28,832 bases of DNA from positions 1 through 28,832 of IMG/VR virus record IMGVR_UViG_3300027580_000014. One strand, 5' to 3'. The first letter of the stretch is position 1; every line of letters begins with the position of its first letter. Below the pieces are notes generated by a model that did no database searches, had not been told where the DNA came from, and was given only the letters and a program-made list of their open reading frames with translations. The position numbers and the translations under genes are program-made. Shown piece by piece: positions 6,044 through 13,637 of this stretch. The stretch comes from a virus.

Positions 6044-8088
6044 CCCAACAAGCCACCCTCCCCTCCATCGACGCCAGCGCCGGGACGCGGGTCCGGATCC
6101 GGGCGGACGCTCCCTGGGTGCCGGAGTCCGTACGGGAGCGGGTGCGCTCCGAGGGCGCGGTGGCGCACCGCTCCGGGTTCTCCAAGGCCGAGCGGCGGAT
6201 CCTGCGCAAGCGGCCGCGCATCCCGGTCAGCCAGTGGGCGGAGCAGCACCGCTGGGTGCGGGTCTCCTCGCGCGCCGGGCAGTGGTCCAACGCGGTCACG
6301 CCCTATCTGGCCGGGGTTATGGACGCCATCGGGCACCCCTCGGTCCGGGACGTGACCATCTGCGCCGCGCCGCAGACGGGCAAGACGGAAGCGACCTACA
6401 ACGCCCTGGGCTACTGGATCGACCGGGATCCGGGTCCGGCCCTGGTGGTCTTCGCTGACGAGCAGACCTCGAGGGACGAGCACGAGGAGCGGATCAAGCC
6501 CATGCTCGAGGACTCGCCCCGCCTGCGGCAGTACAAGACCGCGGCCGCGCGCGACACCACCACGCTCAAGGCCAGCCTGCAGCACATGGTCCTGCACCTG
6601 GCCTGGGCCACGTCCGTTGCCCGCCTGGCCACCAAGCCCAAGCGCTACGTGATATTCGACGAGGTGGACAAGTATCCCGAGGGGTTCAAGCGGGAGACGG
6701 ACCCCATCAACCTGGGGGTCCTGCGCACGCGGACCTACAGGGACGAGCGCAAGATCGCCAGGCTGTCCACGCCCACCTGGGCGGAGGGGCCCATCTGGAC
6801 CTCGCTGCAGCAGTGCCAGGCCGTGTTCCACTACCATGTCCGCTGCCCGCACTGTCGCGTGCTGCAACAGATGGTCTTCGGCGAGCGGGACTCCGCGGGC
6901 GGGATCAAGTGGCCCGAGGACCAGCGCGATCCGAATATCATCGAGGCGGAGCGCCTGGCCTGGTACGAGTGCCCGCACTGCGGCGGGGCCTGGGATGACG
7001 CTGCGCGGGACCGGAGCGTGCGCCTGGGCGAATGGCGCGAGGCCAACACCGGCCGCGAGCTCTCCCGCGAGCTGGAGGCGAGCCGCCCGGCCCGGATCGG
7101 GTTTCACCTGCCGGCCTGGCTGAGCTCCTTTGTCAGCCTCTCCGAGTGCGCCGCCTCCTTCCTGCGCGGCCAGGAGAGCAAGAGCGCCCTGCGGGATTTC
7201 ATGAACGCCATCTGCGCCGAGCCGTGGGTGGAATATGAGGCGGAGCGCAGCGAGGACCAGGTGCTGGCCCTGTGCGACGAGCGGCCGCGCGGCCAGGTCC
7301 CGGAGGAGGCGGACGTGCTGCTGGCGGCAGTGGATACCCAGGACAACGGGTTCTGGTATGAGATCCGCGCCTTTGCCGCCGGCCCGCTGCTGGAGTCCTG
7401 GCAGGTGCGGGAAGGCTTCGTGGCGGCGGACTGGTCCAAGGTGGACCCGGCGGAGCTCTCGGGCCGGAGCTGGCCCTACCACCCCGCCTTCGACGCGCTG
7501 CGCCAGATCTTGTGGGAGGACGAGTACCGCGACGCCTCGGGCCGGACGCGCCAGGTCCTGTTCTGCGGGATCGACGCCATGGGGCACCATACGTCCGAAG
7601 TTTATGATTTTTGCCGCGCGCACAAGGGCAAGATCGCGCCCCTGCAGGGCAAGCCAAATCGTCAGAACACCCCGCGCAAGTGGTCCAAGATCGACACCTA
7701 CCCCGGGTCCAACCGGAACATCCCCGGCGGGGTCCAGTTGCTGCAGCTGGATGTCAACTCCTTCAAGGACGAGCTCTCGGGCAAGCTCCAGGTGGCGGCC
7801 ATGGACCCGGGGGCCTGGCACATGCACTCGGAGACGAGCCGGGACTGGGCCCGGCAGCTCTGCTCGGAATACATCGACGAGAAGTCCGGCCGCTGGGTCT
7901 GCGCCTCGGGACGGGCGAACCACGCCTGGGACTGCTCGGTCTACGTCCTGGCCCTGGCCGAGGAGCTGGGGGTGCGGCACATGAGGCGGGAATCCGGCCA
8001 GCAGGAGCGGCCGCGAGGCCAGCAGCGGGGAGCGGAGCGTCGCCGCCCCAACCCGTACACACACGGGCAAAACCCTTTCGGATCATAA
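6040..8088 (+). CDS. terminase large subunit, lambda GpA family
   Basis: The 682-residue length is normal for GpA-type terminases. The ATPase shows Walker A PQTGKTE at 111-117 and Walker B VIFDEVD at 204-210. N-terminal features include VSQWAEQHRWV, typical of the family. Two CPHC pairs (RCPHCRV near 269 and ECPHCGG near 312) form the zinc knuckle often seen in this family. The nuclease half begins near AAVDTQDN (D432), with further acidic residues such as CGIDAMGHHT near 510. It would translocate DNA into the prohead and cut it at the packaging site with the small subunit encoded upstream. The first codon overlaps the upstream stop (ATGA). Confidence 0.95.
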   Translation: MTQQATLPSIDASAGTRVRIRADAPWVPESVRERVRSEGAVAHRSGFSKAERRILRKRPRIPVSQWAEQHRWVRVSSRAGQWSNAVTPYLAGVMDAIGHPSVRDVTICAAPQTGKTEATYNALGYWIDRDPGPALVVFADEQTSRDEHEERIKPMLEDSPRLRQYKTAAARDTTTLKASLQHMVLHLAWATSVARLATKPKRYVIFDEVDKYPEGFKRETDPINLGVLRTRTYRDERKIARLSTPTWAEGPIWTSLQQCQAVFHYHVRCPHCRVLQQMVFGERDSAGGIKWPEDQRDPNIIEAERLAWYECPHCGGAWDDAARDRSVRLGEWREANTGRELSRELEASRPARIGFHLPAWLSSFVSLSECAASFLRGQESKSALRDFMNAICAEPWVEYEAERSEDQVLALCDERPRGQVPEEADVLLAAVDTQDNGFWYEIRAFAAGPLLESWQVREGFVAADWSKVDPAELSGRSWPYHPAFDALRQILWEDEYRDASGRTRQVLFCGIDAMGHHTSEVYDFCRAHKGKIAPLQGKPNRQNTPRKWSKIDTYPGSNRNIPGGVQLLQLDVNSFKDELSGKLQVAAMDPGAWHMHSETSRDWARQLCSEYIDEKSGRWVCASGRANHAWDCSVYVLALAEELGVRHMRRESGQQERPRGQQRGAERRRPNPYTHGQNPFGS

Positions 8089-8098
8089 GGGGAGCGCT

Positions 8099-8326
8099 AT
8101 GCAAGGTGCCACGTTAATGGCCTACGCCATCCAGCAGGCGGAGTCCGGGGTGGACTACGACCGCAAGGCAGGAGCGGCCTGCCCCTTTTGTGGGCACAAG
8201 GTCAAGGTGCAGGACACCAGGCCCTGGACGGGCAACAGCCGCATCCGCTACCACCGTTGCCGCAACGAGCGGTGCCCGCTGTACGAGTTCGAGCGCTCGA
8301 TCAAAAGTGTTGAGTCCCTGGGATAA
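8099..8326 (+). CDS. Ogr/Delta-like zinc-finger protein, 75 aa
   Basis: The core from about residue 27 to 70 has CPFC followed by VQDTRPWTGNSRIRYHRC, then RNERC and an ERSIKSVE tail. This is the layout of small phage zinc fingers related to Ogr/Delta transcription activators: a CxxC, a basic strand-turn-strand, then CxxxxC. The ATG at 8099 follows AAGGGGAGCG; a second in-frame ATG at 8117 is possible. Known relatives of this fold activate phage late genes by contacting RNA polymerase. Whether this one does is inference. Alternatively it may be a simple zinc-ribbon accessory of the terminase. Confidence 0.65.
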   Translation: MQGATLMAYAIQQAESGVDYDRKAGAACPFCGHKVKVQDTRPWTGNSRIRYHRCRNERCPLYEFERSIKSVESLG

Positions 8327-8343
8327 TTTTTTGCCCTTCCCTG

Positions 8344-8373
8344 TTGACATTTTGCACCCGCAGGGTGCAAAAT
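8344..8373 (+). promoter_or_regulatory. promoter with overlapping perfect palindrome (operator)
   Basis: TTGACA at 8344-8349 is a consensus -35 box. CAAAAT at 8368-8373, 18 bases downstream, is an acceptable -10. The spacer holds a perfect inverted repeat: arm TTTTGCACCC at 8350-8359, centre GCA, arm GGGTGCAAAA at 8363-8372. A dimeric protein bound here would cover both boxes and block polymerase. It points at the 52-aa gene starting at 8417. There is no T run after the stem, so a terminator is unlikely. Confidence 0.65.
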
Positions 8374-8416
8374 AAGCCTATCAATAAACGGGAAACCCGA
8401 ACAGGGAGGGGCAAAA

Positions 8417-8575
8417 ATGACAAACGAATACGTGAACGAGGTGCTGGCGGACCTCAAAATTGAGGTCAAGGTCAAGGGCGCCACCCAGGTGGCCGAGGAG
8501 CTCGGGGTCCGCGAGGAGGCGGTAAGAGAGATGGTCCCGGAGGAGGCCAGGCGCCACGACGAGGCCACGGCCTAG
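8417..8575 (+). CDS. small putative helix-turn-helix protein, 52 aa
   Basis: The ATG at 8417 lies 7 bases behind GGGAGGGG, a very strong ribosome site. The product is acidic. Residues 21-41 (GATQVAEELGVREEAVREMV) have the spacing of a helix-turn-helix: a first helix with Ala at position 5, a Gly at the turn, and a second amphipathic helix. This matches Cro or XRE-type cores, though the protein is short. The perfect palindrome in its own promoter suggests autoregulation, which is inference. I recognise no named family. A non-DNA-binding small helical protein remains possible. Confidence 0.6.
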   Translation: MTNEYVNEVLADLKIEVKVKGATQVAEELGVREEAVREMVPEEARRHDEATA

Positions 8576-8584
8576 AGGAGAACG

Positions 8585-8608
8585 GCCCCGGCCCGGAAGG
8601 GTCGGGGC
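8585..8608 (+). other. 10-bp RNA hairpin with GGAA tetraloop
   Basis: GCCCCGGCCC at 8585-8594 pairs with GGGTCGGGGC at 8599-8608 (one G-T wobble) around a GGAA loop, a GNRA-type tetraloop. It follows the 52-aa gene stop and precedes the next ribosome site. With no T tract it is better read as an mRNA stabiliser or processing element than a terminator. Confidence 0.5.
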
Positions 8609-8628
8609 GCAAGCCATTGGAGGGGGTT

Positions 8629-8850
8629 ATGTCGGACCTAACAGAACGAGAGCAAGGATTGGCCCAGGGTTTTAGCGAGGGGGTTATCCTCAGCGTGGAT
8701 ACGCTGCTTGCCGAGAGCGGAGATACTGTCGTGGCTGAGTCGGTTTTGAAACAGCATGCAGGAAGTAAGGAATCTGTTCATAGACGGGTTGCACGCATGC
8801 GGCATCTACTTTTGAACCCTGAGCGAATCATACAGTTGATGGAGCATTGA
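8629..8850 (+). CDS. hypothetical protein, 73 aa
   Basis: The ATG at 8629 is preceded by GGAGGGGG at 8619-8626; the TTG at 8617 is in frame but lies before that ribosome site. The protein is helical and without cysteine, with a basic patch (ESVHRRVARMRHLLL) in the second half. I recognise no family. The stop at 8848-8850 lies five bases before the next ATG, so the two are likely co-translated. It belongs to the small island expressed from the promoter at 8344. Confidence 0.6.
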   Translation: MSDLTEREQGLAQGFSEGVILSVDTLLAESGDTVVAESVLKQHAGSKESVHRRVARMRHLLLNPERIIQLMEH

Positions 8851-8855
8851 GGATT

Positions 8856-9146
8856 ATGCGTAAAATCATCAGAGGAGTCCGCTACGACACCGAAAAGGCC
8901 CGCCTCGTCGGCCAGGCCTCGTGTTGCTGCTGGGACGCCTGGCTCTTCTGCGCCAGGCGTTCGGGGCGCTACTTCCTGTTCGGCGAGGGCGGGCCCATGA
9001 GCCGCTTTGCCCAGTCCGCCGGCCGCAACGTCCTCAAGGGCGGGCGGGACATTATCCCGCTCAGCCGCGAGGAGGCCCTGCGCTGGGCCAGGGAATACCT
9101 GGAGCCCAACGAGATCGGGGCCGAGTTTGGAGAATCCGCCGATTAA
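8856..9146 (+). CDS. conserved hypothetical phage protein, 96 aa (KIIxGxRYDTEKA type)
   Basis: The opening MRKIIRGVRYDTEKARLVG and the later segment YFLFGEGGPMSRFA, followed by IIPLSREEALRWAREYLE, match a small protein family I have seen repeatedly in prophages and plasmids. The family's function is unknown. A short Cys cluster (SCCCWD) lies near residues 22-27. The ATG at 8856 is preferred over the in-frame TTG at 8847 because GAGGA precedes it. It is the last gene of the island, followed by a clear terminator at 9156-9189. Confidence 0.7.
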   Translation: MRKIIRGVRYDTEKARLVGQASCCCWDAWLFCARRSGRYFLFGEGGPMSRFAQSAGRNVLKGGRDIIPLSREEALRWAREYLEPNEIGAEFGESAD

Positions 9147-9155
9147 CCCGCCCCA

Positions 9156-9189
9156 AAGCCCCGGCTTTTCCCATCAGCCGGGGCTTTTT
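9156..9189 (+). terminator. rho-independent terminator
   Basis: AAGCCCCGGC (9156-9165) and GCCGGGGCTT (9177-9186) form a perfect 10-bp stem with an 11-base loop. Five T run through 9185-9189. It lies 9 bases after the stop of the 96-aa gene and closes the transcript of the island. Confidence 0.88.
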
Positions 9190-9272
9190 ACGTCCGCCCC
9201 ACATTTCCCTCCTGAGCGCCGCGGCCTCAGCCTCCGACCCAACCCACGAAAAACGCCTTTCCAGCCCCTCAC

Positions 9273-9293
9273 AACCCCGATTTTGGCGGGGTT
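9273..9293 (+). terminator. possible second terminator or hairpin
   Basis: AACCCCG and CGGGGTT form a 7-bp stem around ATTTTGG, followed by CTTGT. The T tract is poor, so termination is uncertain. It may back up the strong terminator 100 bases upstream. Confidence 0.35.
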
Positions 9294-9332
9294 CTTGTCC
9301 GGGCCGCCCGCCGATCGGGCCGGCTGTCAATG

Positions 9333-9363
9333 TATGACGAGTCATAATCTATGACCAGTCACA
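9333..9363 (+). promoter_or_regulatory. tandem inverted repeats, probable operator before head genes
   Basis: TATGAC-GA-GTCATA (9333-9346) is a perfect 14-bp palindrome. TATGAC-CA-GTCACA (9350-9363) is the same site with one mismatch, 17 bases apart centre to centre. CATAAT at 9343-9348 within the pair could be a -10 box, but I see no good -35. The pair lies 80 bases before the gpW-like start. TGAC-N2-GTCA sites bind TetR-like or similar dimeric regulators in other bacteria. No such regulator is in the window. Confidence 0.55.
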
Positions 9364-9444
9364 ATGCGCGCTCATGGGCAATGTGTATTCTGAGGGAAAA
9401 TTGAGCATTGACAGAACTGGATAAACCCCGACCCGGAGCTTTCC

Positions 9445-9675
9445 ATGGCAACAGTCACCGAGCTGGAGCAGGAGCTCTCGCTCTACAAGACCGCCCGCCA
9501 GAACATCCTGAAGTATGGGCAGGACATGAGCATGTCCGACGGCCGCCAGCTGACCCACGCGGACCTCAAGTGGATCGACACGCGGATACGCGATCTGGAG
9601 AACCGGATCCAGATCCTGAACAACGGCGGCCGGATCAACACCCAGCAGGCCGTATTCGGAGGCAGGCGTGGCTGA
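9445..9675 (+). CDS. gpW-like head-tail connector protein, 76 aa
   Basis: This is a small helical protein immediately before the portal, as lambda gpW is. It has an N-terminal helix (LEQELSLYKTARQNILKYGQ), a turn (DMSMSDGRQLTHADL) and a second helix (IDTRIRDLENRIQIL), in keeping with the gpW fold. GpW caps the portal after DNA filling and allows tail joining. The ATG at 9445 has CCGGAG before it, and the end overlaps the portal start (GTG at 9668). The assignment rests on fold pattern and position; some databases may label it only as a DUF. Confidence 0.7.
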   Translation: MATVTELEQELSLYKTARQNILKYGQDMSMSDGRQLTHADLKWIDTRIRDLENRIQILNNGGRINTQQAVFGGRRG

Positions 9676-11344
9676 GGGCAAGCGCGGATTCGGCACACGC
9701 ATCCTGGACGGCACCACCCGCGCCGTGGCCTACGGCGTGGCCATGTTCTCCCCCAGCGCCGCGGCCCGCTACGTCTACGGGATGCAGACCTTCCGCAACT
9801 ACGCCGCCGCCGCCCTGTCCGGACCGAACAAGAACTGGCGCCCCACGAACAAGTCCGCGGACGAGATGCTGCGACGGGACCAGAAAACCCTCCGGGCCCG
9901 GGCGCGGGACCTGGTGCGCAACTCTCCTCACATTTCCGGGGCCCTGGGCAAGCTGGCCAACAATGTCATCTTCCGCGGCCTGGAGCCGCAGGCCCGCCTC
10001 AAGACCGGCCAGGGCGAGCCCAAGACCTCCCAGAACAAGCGCGCGGACGCCGTTTTCAAACGCTGGGCCAAGCGCGTGGACTTCTACATGATCCAGCGCC
10101 TGGTTCTGAATCATTTGTGGATGGATGGCGAGATCCTGATCCACTACTACTTTGAGCCGGACTATCTGAAAGAGGGGATAGCGCCTCTCGGTATCGAGCT
10201 GCTGGAGTGCGATCACCTGGACGACTGGGTTGACGGCACCCTGCCCAGCGGCAACATCGCCAAGCGCGGCATCGAGTACACCCCGCGCGGCAAGGTGGTG
10301 GCCTATCACATCCAGGAGGAGCATCCCGGGGACACGGGCATGCTCGCCCTGTCCCAAACCCGCCGCATTCCCGCGGACCGCATCGAGCACGTGTACCGTC
10401 CGATCCGGGCCTCGCAGCACAGGGGCGAGCCCTGGCTCACCAGCGTGATCACGGACATCAAGGATATGTCCGAGATCCGCGACTCGGAGCGCATCGCCTA
10501 TCGCCTGGCCAGCGCCTTCGGCATCTTCGTGACCTCGCCCTATCCCGAGCACCAGGTTCCGGGGCAGAACCCGGTGACCAATCAGGAGTCCCAAAGCAAG
10601 ACCCCGCAAGATATTTCGGAGTTCATCGATCCGGGCCGCGTGGACGTGCTGCCCCCGGGCATGGAGATCCAGGTGGCCAAGAACGAGCGCCCCGGGACCA
10701 CGTACGAGCCCTTCATGAAGGACACCAAGAAGGGCGTCTCCGCGGGCATCAACATGAGCTATTCCGCTTTCGCCAACGATTACACCGATACCTCCTACTC
10801 CGGGGAGCGCGCCGCCTCCCTGGAGGAACGGCGCGGATACATGGTGCAGCAGGAGCTCCTGGGGAACAAGGTTGTGGAGCCCACCTGGGACCGGGTGCAC
10901 GCCATGTCCCGCATGGCCGGGGTGGAAACCCTGCCTGCGGAAATCCCCATGGAGCTGACCACTCCGGGCTGGCCCTGGGTGGACCCGGACAAGGACAGTA
11001 AAGCCGCGGAGCGCGACCTGAAAAATGTCCTGACCACCAGGCGCAAAATGTGCGCGGATCGCGGCCTGGACTTTGACGAGGTGGTCGAGCAGCAGCGGCG
11101 GGAAAAAGAGCAGATTGAACAGGCCGGGATCGAGGACCCGTTCGCCTCCGACGGCCAGGGCTCCGGATCCCGCAACTACCGTCCCCTGCCCGAGCCCGGG
11201 GAGGACGAGGACGAGGACGAATTCATCGACCGCTGCATGGGGGACAAGGCCATGAAGAGCGAGTTCCCCAAGCCCAAGCAGCGCTACAGGGTTTGCGAGC
11301 GCATCTGGGAAGAGGCCCAGGAGGAGGAAGACGAGAATGAGTAG
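9668..11344 (+). CDS. portal protein, lambda family
   Basis: A 558-residue portal. The N-terminal segment contains RNYAAAALSGPNKNW, followed by LRARARDLVRNSPHISGALGKLANNVI, typical of lambda-type portals. The middle has VDVLPPGMEIQVA and SYSAFANDYTDTSYSGERA, which correspond to the crown/stem region of the family. The C-terminus is strongly acidic (GEDEDEDEF). Twelve copies would form the vertex through which DNA enters. The start is GTG at 9668 with GGAGGCAG upstream, overlapping gpW. The stop overlaps the capsid gene start. Confidence 0.93.
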   Translation: MAEGKRGFGTRILDGTTRAVAYGVAMFSPSAAARYVYGMQTFRNYAAAALSGPNKNWRPTNKSADEMLRRDQKTLRARARDLVRNSPHISGALGKLANNVIFRGLEPQARLKTGQGEPKTSQNKRADAVFKRWAKRVDFYMIQRLVLNHLWMDGEILIHYYFEPDYLKEGIAPLGIELLECDHLDDWVDGTLPSGNIAKRGIEYTPRGKVVAYHIQEEHPGDTGMLALSQTRRIPADRIEHVYRPIRASQHRGEPWLTSVITDIKDMSEIRDSERIAYRLASAFGIFVTSPYPEHQVPGQNPVTNQESQSKTPQDISEFIDPGRVDVLPPGMEIQVAKNERPGTTYEPFMKDTKKGVSAGINMSYSAFANDYTDTSYSGERAASLEERRGYMVQQELLGNKVVEPTWDRVHAMSRMAGVETLPAEIPMELTTPGWPWVDPDKDSKAAERDLKNVLTTRRKMCADRGLDFDEVVEQQRREKEQIEQAGIEDPFASDGQGSGSRNYRPLPEPGEDEDEDEFIDRCMGDKAMKSEFPKPKQRYRVCERIWEEAQEEEDENE

Positions 11345-13577
11345 CGAGATGGCCCGCATGCCGCGCATGCAGTTCCGCGATACCGAACGGCAGCTCACCG
11401 CGCGCCAAAGCGCCGGCCTGCAGCCGGAGACCTTCGACGCCGAGTCCGGATCCGTCCGCTTTGTGGCGGCCACGGAAAAGCCCACCACTGTCTTTGACAT
11501 GGAGGACCTGGAGCTCATCGACGAGGTCCTGCTCATGGACGGGATGCAGCTGCCTCCGGGCGAGCGGGTCCCGCTTTTGAACGCGCATTCCCGCTTCCAG
11601 GTGGACGACGTGCTGGGCAGCGCAACGGAGTTCCGGCAGACCACCACCGAAGGCTACCGCGCAGTCGAGCCTCTGGTCACCTTCTCCGGGGTGAGCAAGG
11701 CGCAGGAGTCGGCCCAGCTGGTCCGGGAGGGCCACCTCACGGACGTGAGCGTGGGCTATCTGGTCCTGGAACGGGAGCGGATCCCCAAGGGCGAGTCCCG
11801 CACCATTCGCGGCAGGAAATATAAGGGCCCCATGCGTGTGGCCACCAAGTGGGAGCTCAAGGAAGTAAGCCTAACGCCCATCGGTGCCGACGACCTGGCC
11901 AAGGCCCGAGGGAAAAATTCAAGCCATGGCGGCTACAGGGAGGATGCCATGAACAAGGAACTCAGGAAATTTCTGGAGCGCATGGGCCTGGATCCCAAGG
12001 CGACCGAGGCCCAGGCCAAGCAGTATCTGGACAACCTGCGGGCCCGCGAGGACCTGCAGCAGGAGACCCGCTCCGAGCTGGAGAAGCTGGAGCGCGATGC
12101 CGGGGACAGCCCGGACCTGACCCCAATCGATCAGCCCTCTGGCGGGACCGGGTCCGGACAGGGCAACACAGGCCACCGCAGCGAGCCCTCCGGCGGATCC
12201 GGAGGCGGTTCCGGCGGGGACGGCGGACAGCGCCAGTATGTGGCCCTGGACGAGGTCCGCGGCATGATCGACGACGCCGTGCACAAGGCCACGCAGGAGA
12301 CCCTGCAGAACGAGTACAAGCGGCAGGACGACATCCGCGAGACGGTGCGCCTGGCCGGATACGGCTCTGACGTGGCGGATGAGTATATCCGCAGCGGCGA
12401 GGACGTGAACACGGTCCGCTCCAAGCTCTTCGAGCGGATGAAGACCGAGGCCCCGCCAGTGGGCGCCGGTCGGATCAGCGTGGGCGAGCACGACCAGGAC
12501 AAGTTCCGGGCGGCGGCGGTCAGCGGACTGTTGGTGCGCTGCGGGATCCGCGAGGAAAAGCCAGCGCCGGGTCACGAGGCTTTCCGGGCCGCGTCCATCG
12601 AGAAGGTGGCGCGGGAGTGCCTGGAGCGCATGGGCGTGAATACCAGGAGCCTGGCCTCCAGGGACCAGGTGGCCCGGGAGATCCTCAAGCGGGCCGGGTC
12701 CGTCTCCACGGACGATTTCCCCTCCATTTTCCTGGATGTGGCAAACAAGGTGCTCCTGCAGGCCTATCGCGAGTCGCCCAACACCTGGCGGCCCTGGGTC
12801 AACGTGGTGAGCGCCAGCGACTTCAAGGACCAGTATGGGGTGAGTCTGTCCGAGGCCCCGGATCTGGAGCTGGTGGACCAGAACGGCGAATTCAAGCACG
12901 GCAGCTTCTCCGACAAGCAGGAGTCCTACGCCCTGGGCACCTACGGCAAGATCGTCGATCTGACCCGCCAGATGATCGTCAACGACGACATGCGCGCCTT
13001 CTCCCGCCTGCCCAGGCTGCTCGGCAACGCCGCGCGGCGCAAGGAGGCGGAGATCGTCTACTCCCTGCTCATCAACAACCCCACCATGAGCGACGGGAAC
13101 AAGCTGTTCTCCTCCAACCATAACAACCTGGGCTCCAACGTGGGCCGGGTGACCTCGGATCGGCTGGCCTCCGGACGCGGAACCATGCGCAGGCAGAAAG
13201 GCCCGCAGGGCGCGCACCTGGATCTGCAGCCCGCAATCCTGCTTACGCCCACGAGCCAGGAGACGGACGCGGAAGTACTCCTGCGCTCCGCCACCCTGCC
13301 GGTCTCCGGCGCGAACGCGGACTACAACCCCTGGGCCAACAAGCTGCGGCCCATCGCCGAGCCGCGACTGGACGACGATTCCGAGGACGCCTGGTATCTC
13401 ATCGCGGATCCGAACCAGGTGGACACCGTCGAGGCGGCCTTCCTGGACGGCAATGAGGAGCCCTACTTCGAGGAGCAGCAGGAGTTCGGCCGCGACGCGG
13501 TGAGCTACAAGGTCCGGCACGACTTCGGCGCCGGGGTTATGGAATGGCGCGGATTCTTCAAGAACCCCGGGACATAG
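11337..13577 (+). CDS. prohead protease / major capsid protein fusion
   Basis: The 746-residue frame joins two functions. Residues 1-185 are an HK97-type prohead protease: NAHSR at 82-86 (catalytic His84) and DVSVGY at 136-141 (catalytic Ser138), then EVSLTPIGAD near 179-188. Residues 205-255 form a charged helical scaffold-like region. A Gly/Ser-rich linker (about 262-296) separates it from a second helical part, and the capsid (HK97 fold) occupies roughly 410-746, with SLSEAPDLELVDQNGEFK and a C-terminal FGRDAVSYKVRHDFGAGVMEWRG-like strand. The ATG at 11337 overlaps the portal stop. An in-frame ATG at 11949 with an excellent ribosome site could give a separate 542-residue scaffold-capsid product. 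Confidence 0.9.
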   Translation: MSSEMARMPRMQFRDTERQLTARQSAGLQPETFDAESGSVRFVAATEKPTTVFDMEDLELIDEVLLMDGMQLPPGERVPLLNAHSRFQVDDVLGSATEFRQTTTEGYRAVEPLVTFSGVSKAQESAQLVREGHLTDVSVGYLVLERERIPKGESRTIRGRKYKGPMRVATKWELKEVSLTPIGADDLAKARGKNSSHGGYREDAMNKELRKFLERMGLDPKATEAQAKQYLDNLRAREDLQQETRSELEKLERDAGDSPDLTPIDQPSGGTGSGQGNTGHRSEPSGGSGGGSGGDGGQRQYVALDEVRGMIDDAVHKATQETLQNEYKRQDDIRETVRLAGYGSDVADEYIRSGEDVNTVRSKLFERMKTEAPPVGAGRISVGEHDQDKFRAAAVSGLLVRCGIREEKPAPGHEAFRAASIEKVARECLERMGVNTRSLASRDQVAREILKRAGSVSTDDFPSIFLDVANKVLLQAYRESPNTWRPWVNVVSASDFKDQYGVSLSEAPDLELVDQNGEFKHGSFSDKQESYALGTYGKIVDLTRQMIVNDDMRAFSRLPRLLGNAARRKEAEIVYSLLINNPTMSDGNKLFSSNHNNLGSNVGRVTSDRLASGRGTMRRQKGPQGAHLDLQPAILLTPTSQETDAEVLLRSATLPVSGANADYNPWANKLRPIAEPRLDDDSEDAWYLIADPNQVDTVEAAFLDGNEEPYFEEQQEFGRDAVSYKVRHDFGAGVMEWRGFFKNPGT
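11937..11951 (+). promoter_or_regulatory. strong internal ribosome site and start within protease-capsid gene
   Basis: AGGGAGG (11937-11943) stands 5 bases before an ATG at 11949, in frame with the fusion (codon 205). It begins MNKELRKFLERMG, exactly where the protease domain ends. This resembles the lambda C/Nu3 arrangement, in which the scaffold starts inside the protease gene. Confidence 0.65.
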
Positions 13578-13597
13578 GCACTAGTTAACCCATAGCC

Positions 13598-13619
13598 GGG
13601 GCGGGCCAGTGCCCGCCCC
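13598..13619 (+). other. perfect 9-bp hairpin after capsid gene
   Basis: GGGGCGGGC and GCCCGCCCC flank CAGT, directly before the ribosome site of the next gene. It lacks a T run, so it is more likely an mRNA-stabilising or processing element than a terminator. Confidence 0.5.
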
Positions 13620-13637
13620 GAGATGGAGGATACAACC

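Larger units (their letters stand above)
9190..9444. other. non-coding gap between terminator and head operon
   Basis: I see no convincing gene in either strand. It holds a weak hairpin at 9273-9293 and the tandem inverted repeats at 9333-9363. The gap is a likely site for a late-operon promoter. An antisense frame at 9061-9345 lacks a ribosome site and mirrors the gene opposite. Confidence 0.6.

Noticed and set aside
5857-8070. Long minus-strand open frame (737 codons) opposite the large terminase
   Set aside because: It mirrors the GC-rich third positions of the terminase codons. It has no family motifs and a repetitive Pro/Gly/Arg/Leu composition, and all its neighbours run on the + strand.
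8350-8372. Palindrome read as a terminator of the upstream zinc-finger gene
   Set aside because: There is no T run after the stem, and it sits between consensus-like -35 and -10 boxes.
9061-9345. Minus-strand frame starting at the tandem inverted repeat
   Set aside because: It has no ribosome site, and most of it overlaps the 96-aa gene and the terminator.
9408-9413. TTGACA as a -35 box before the gpW-like gene
   Set aside because: No -10-like sequence occurs 16-18 bases downstream, and the ribosome site lies too near.
9635-11647. Minus-strand open frame opposite the portal
   Set aside because: It is an antisense shadow of the portal and capsid start, with low-complexity composition and no ribosome site in a sensible place.
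11919-13520. Minus-strand open frame opposite the capsid
   Set aside because: Same cause: high GC at codon third positions of the true gene yields few antisense stops.
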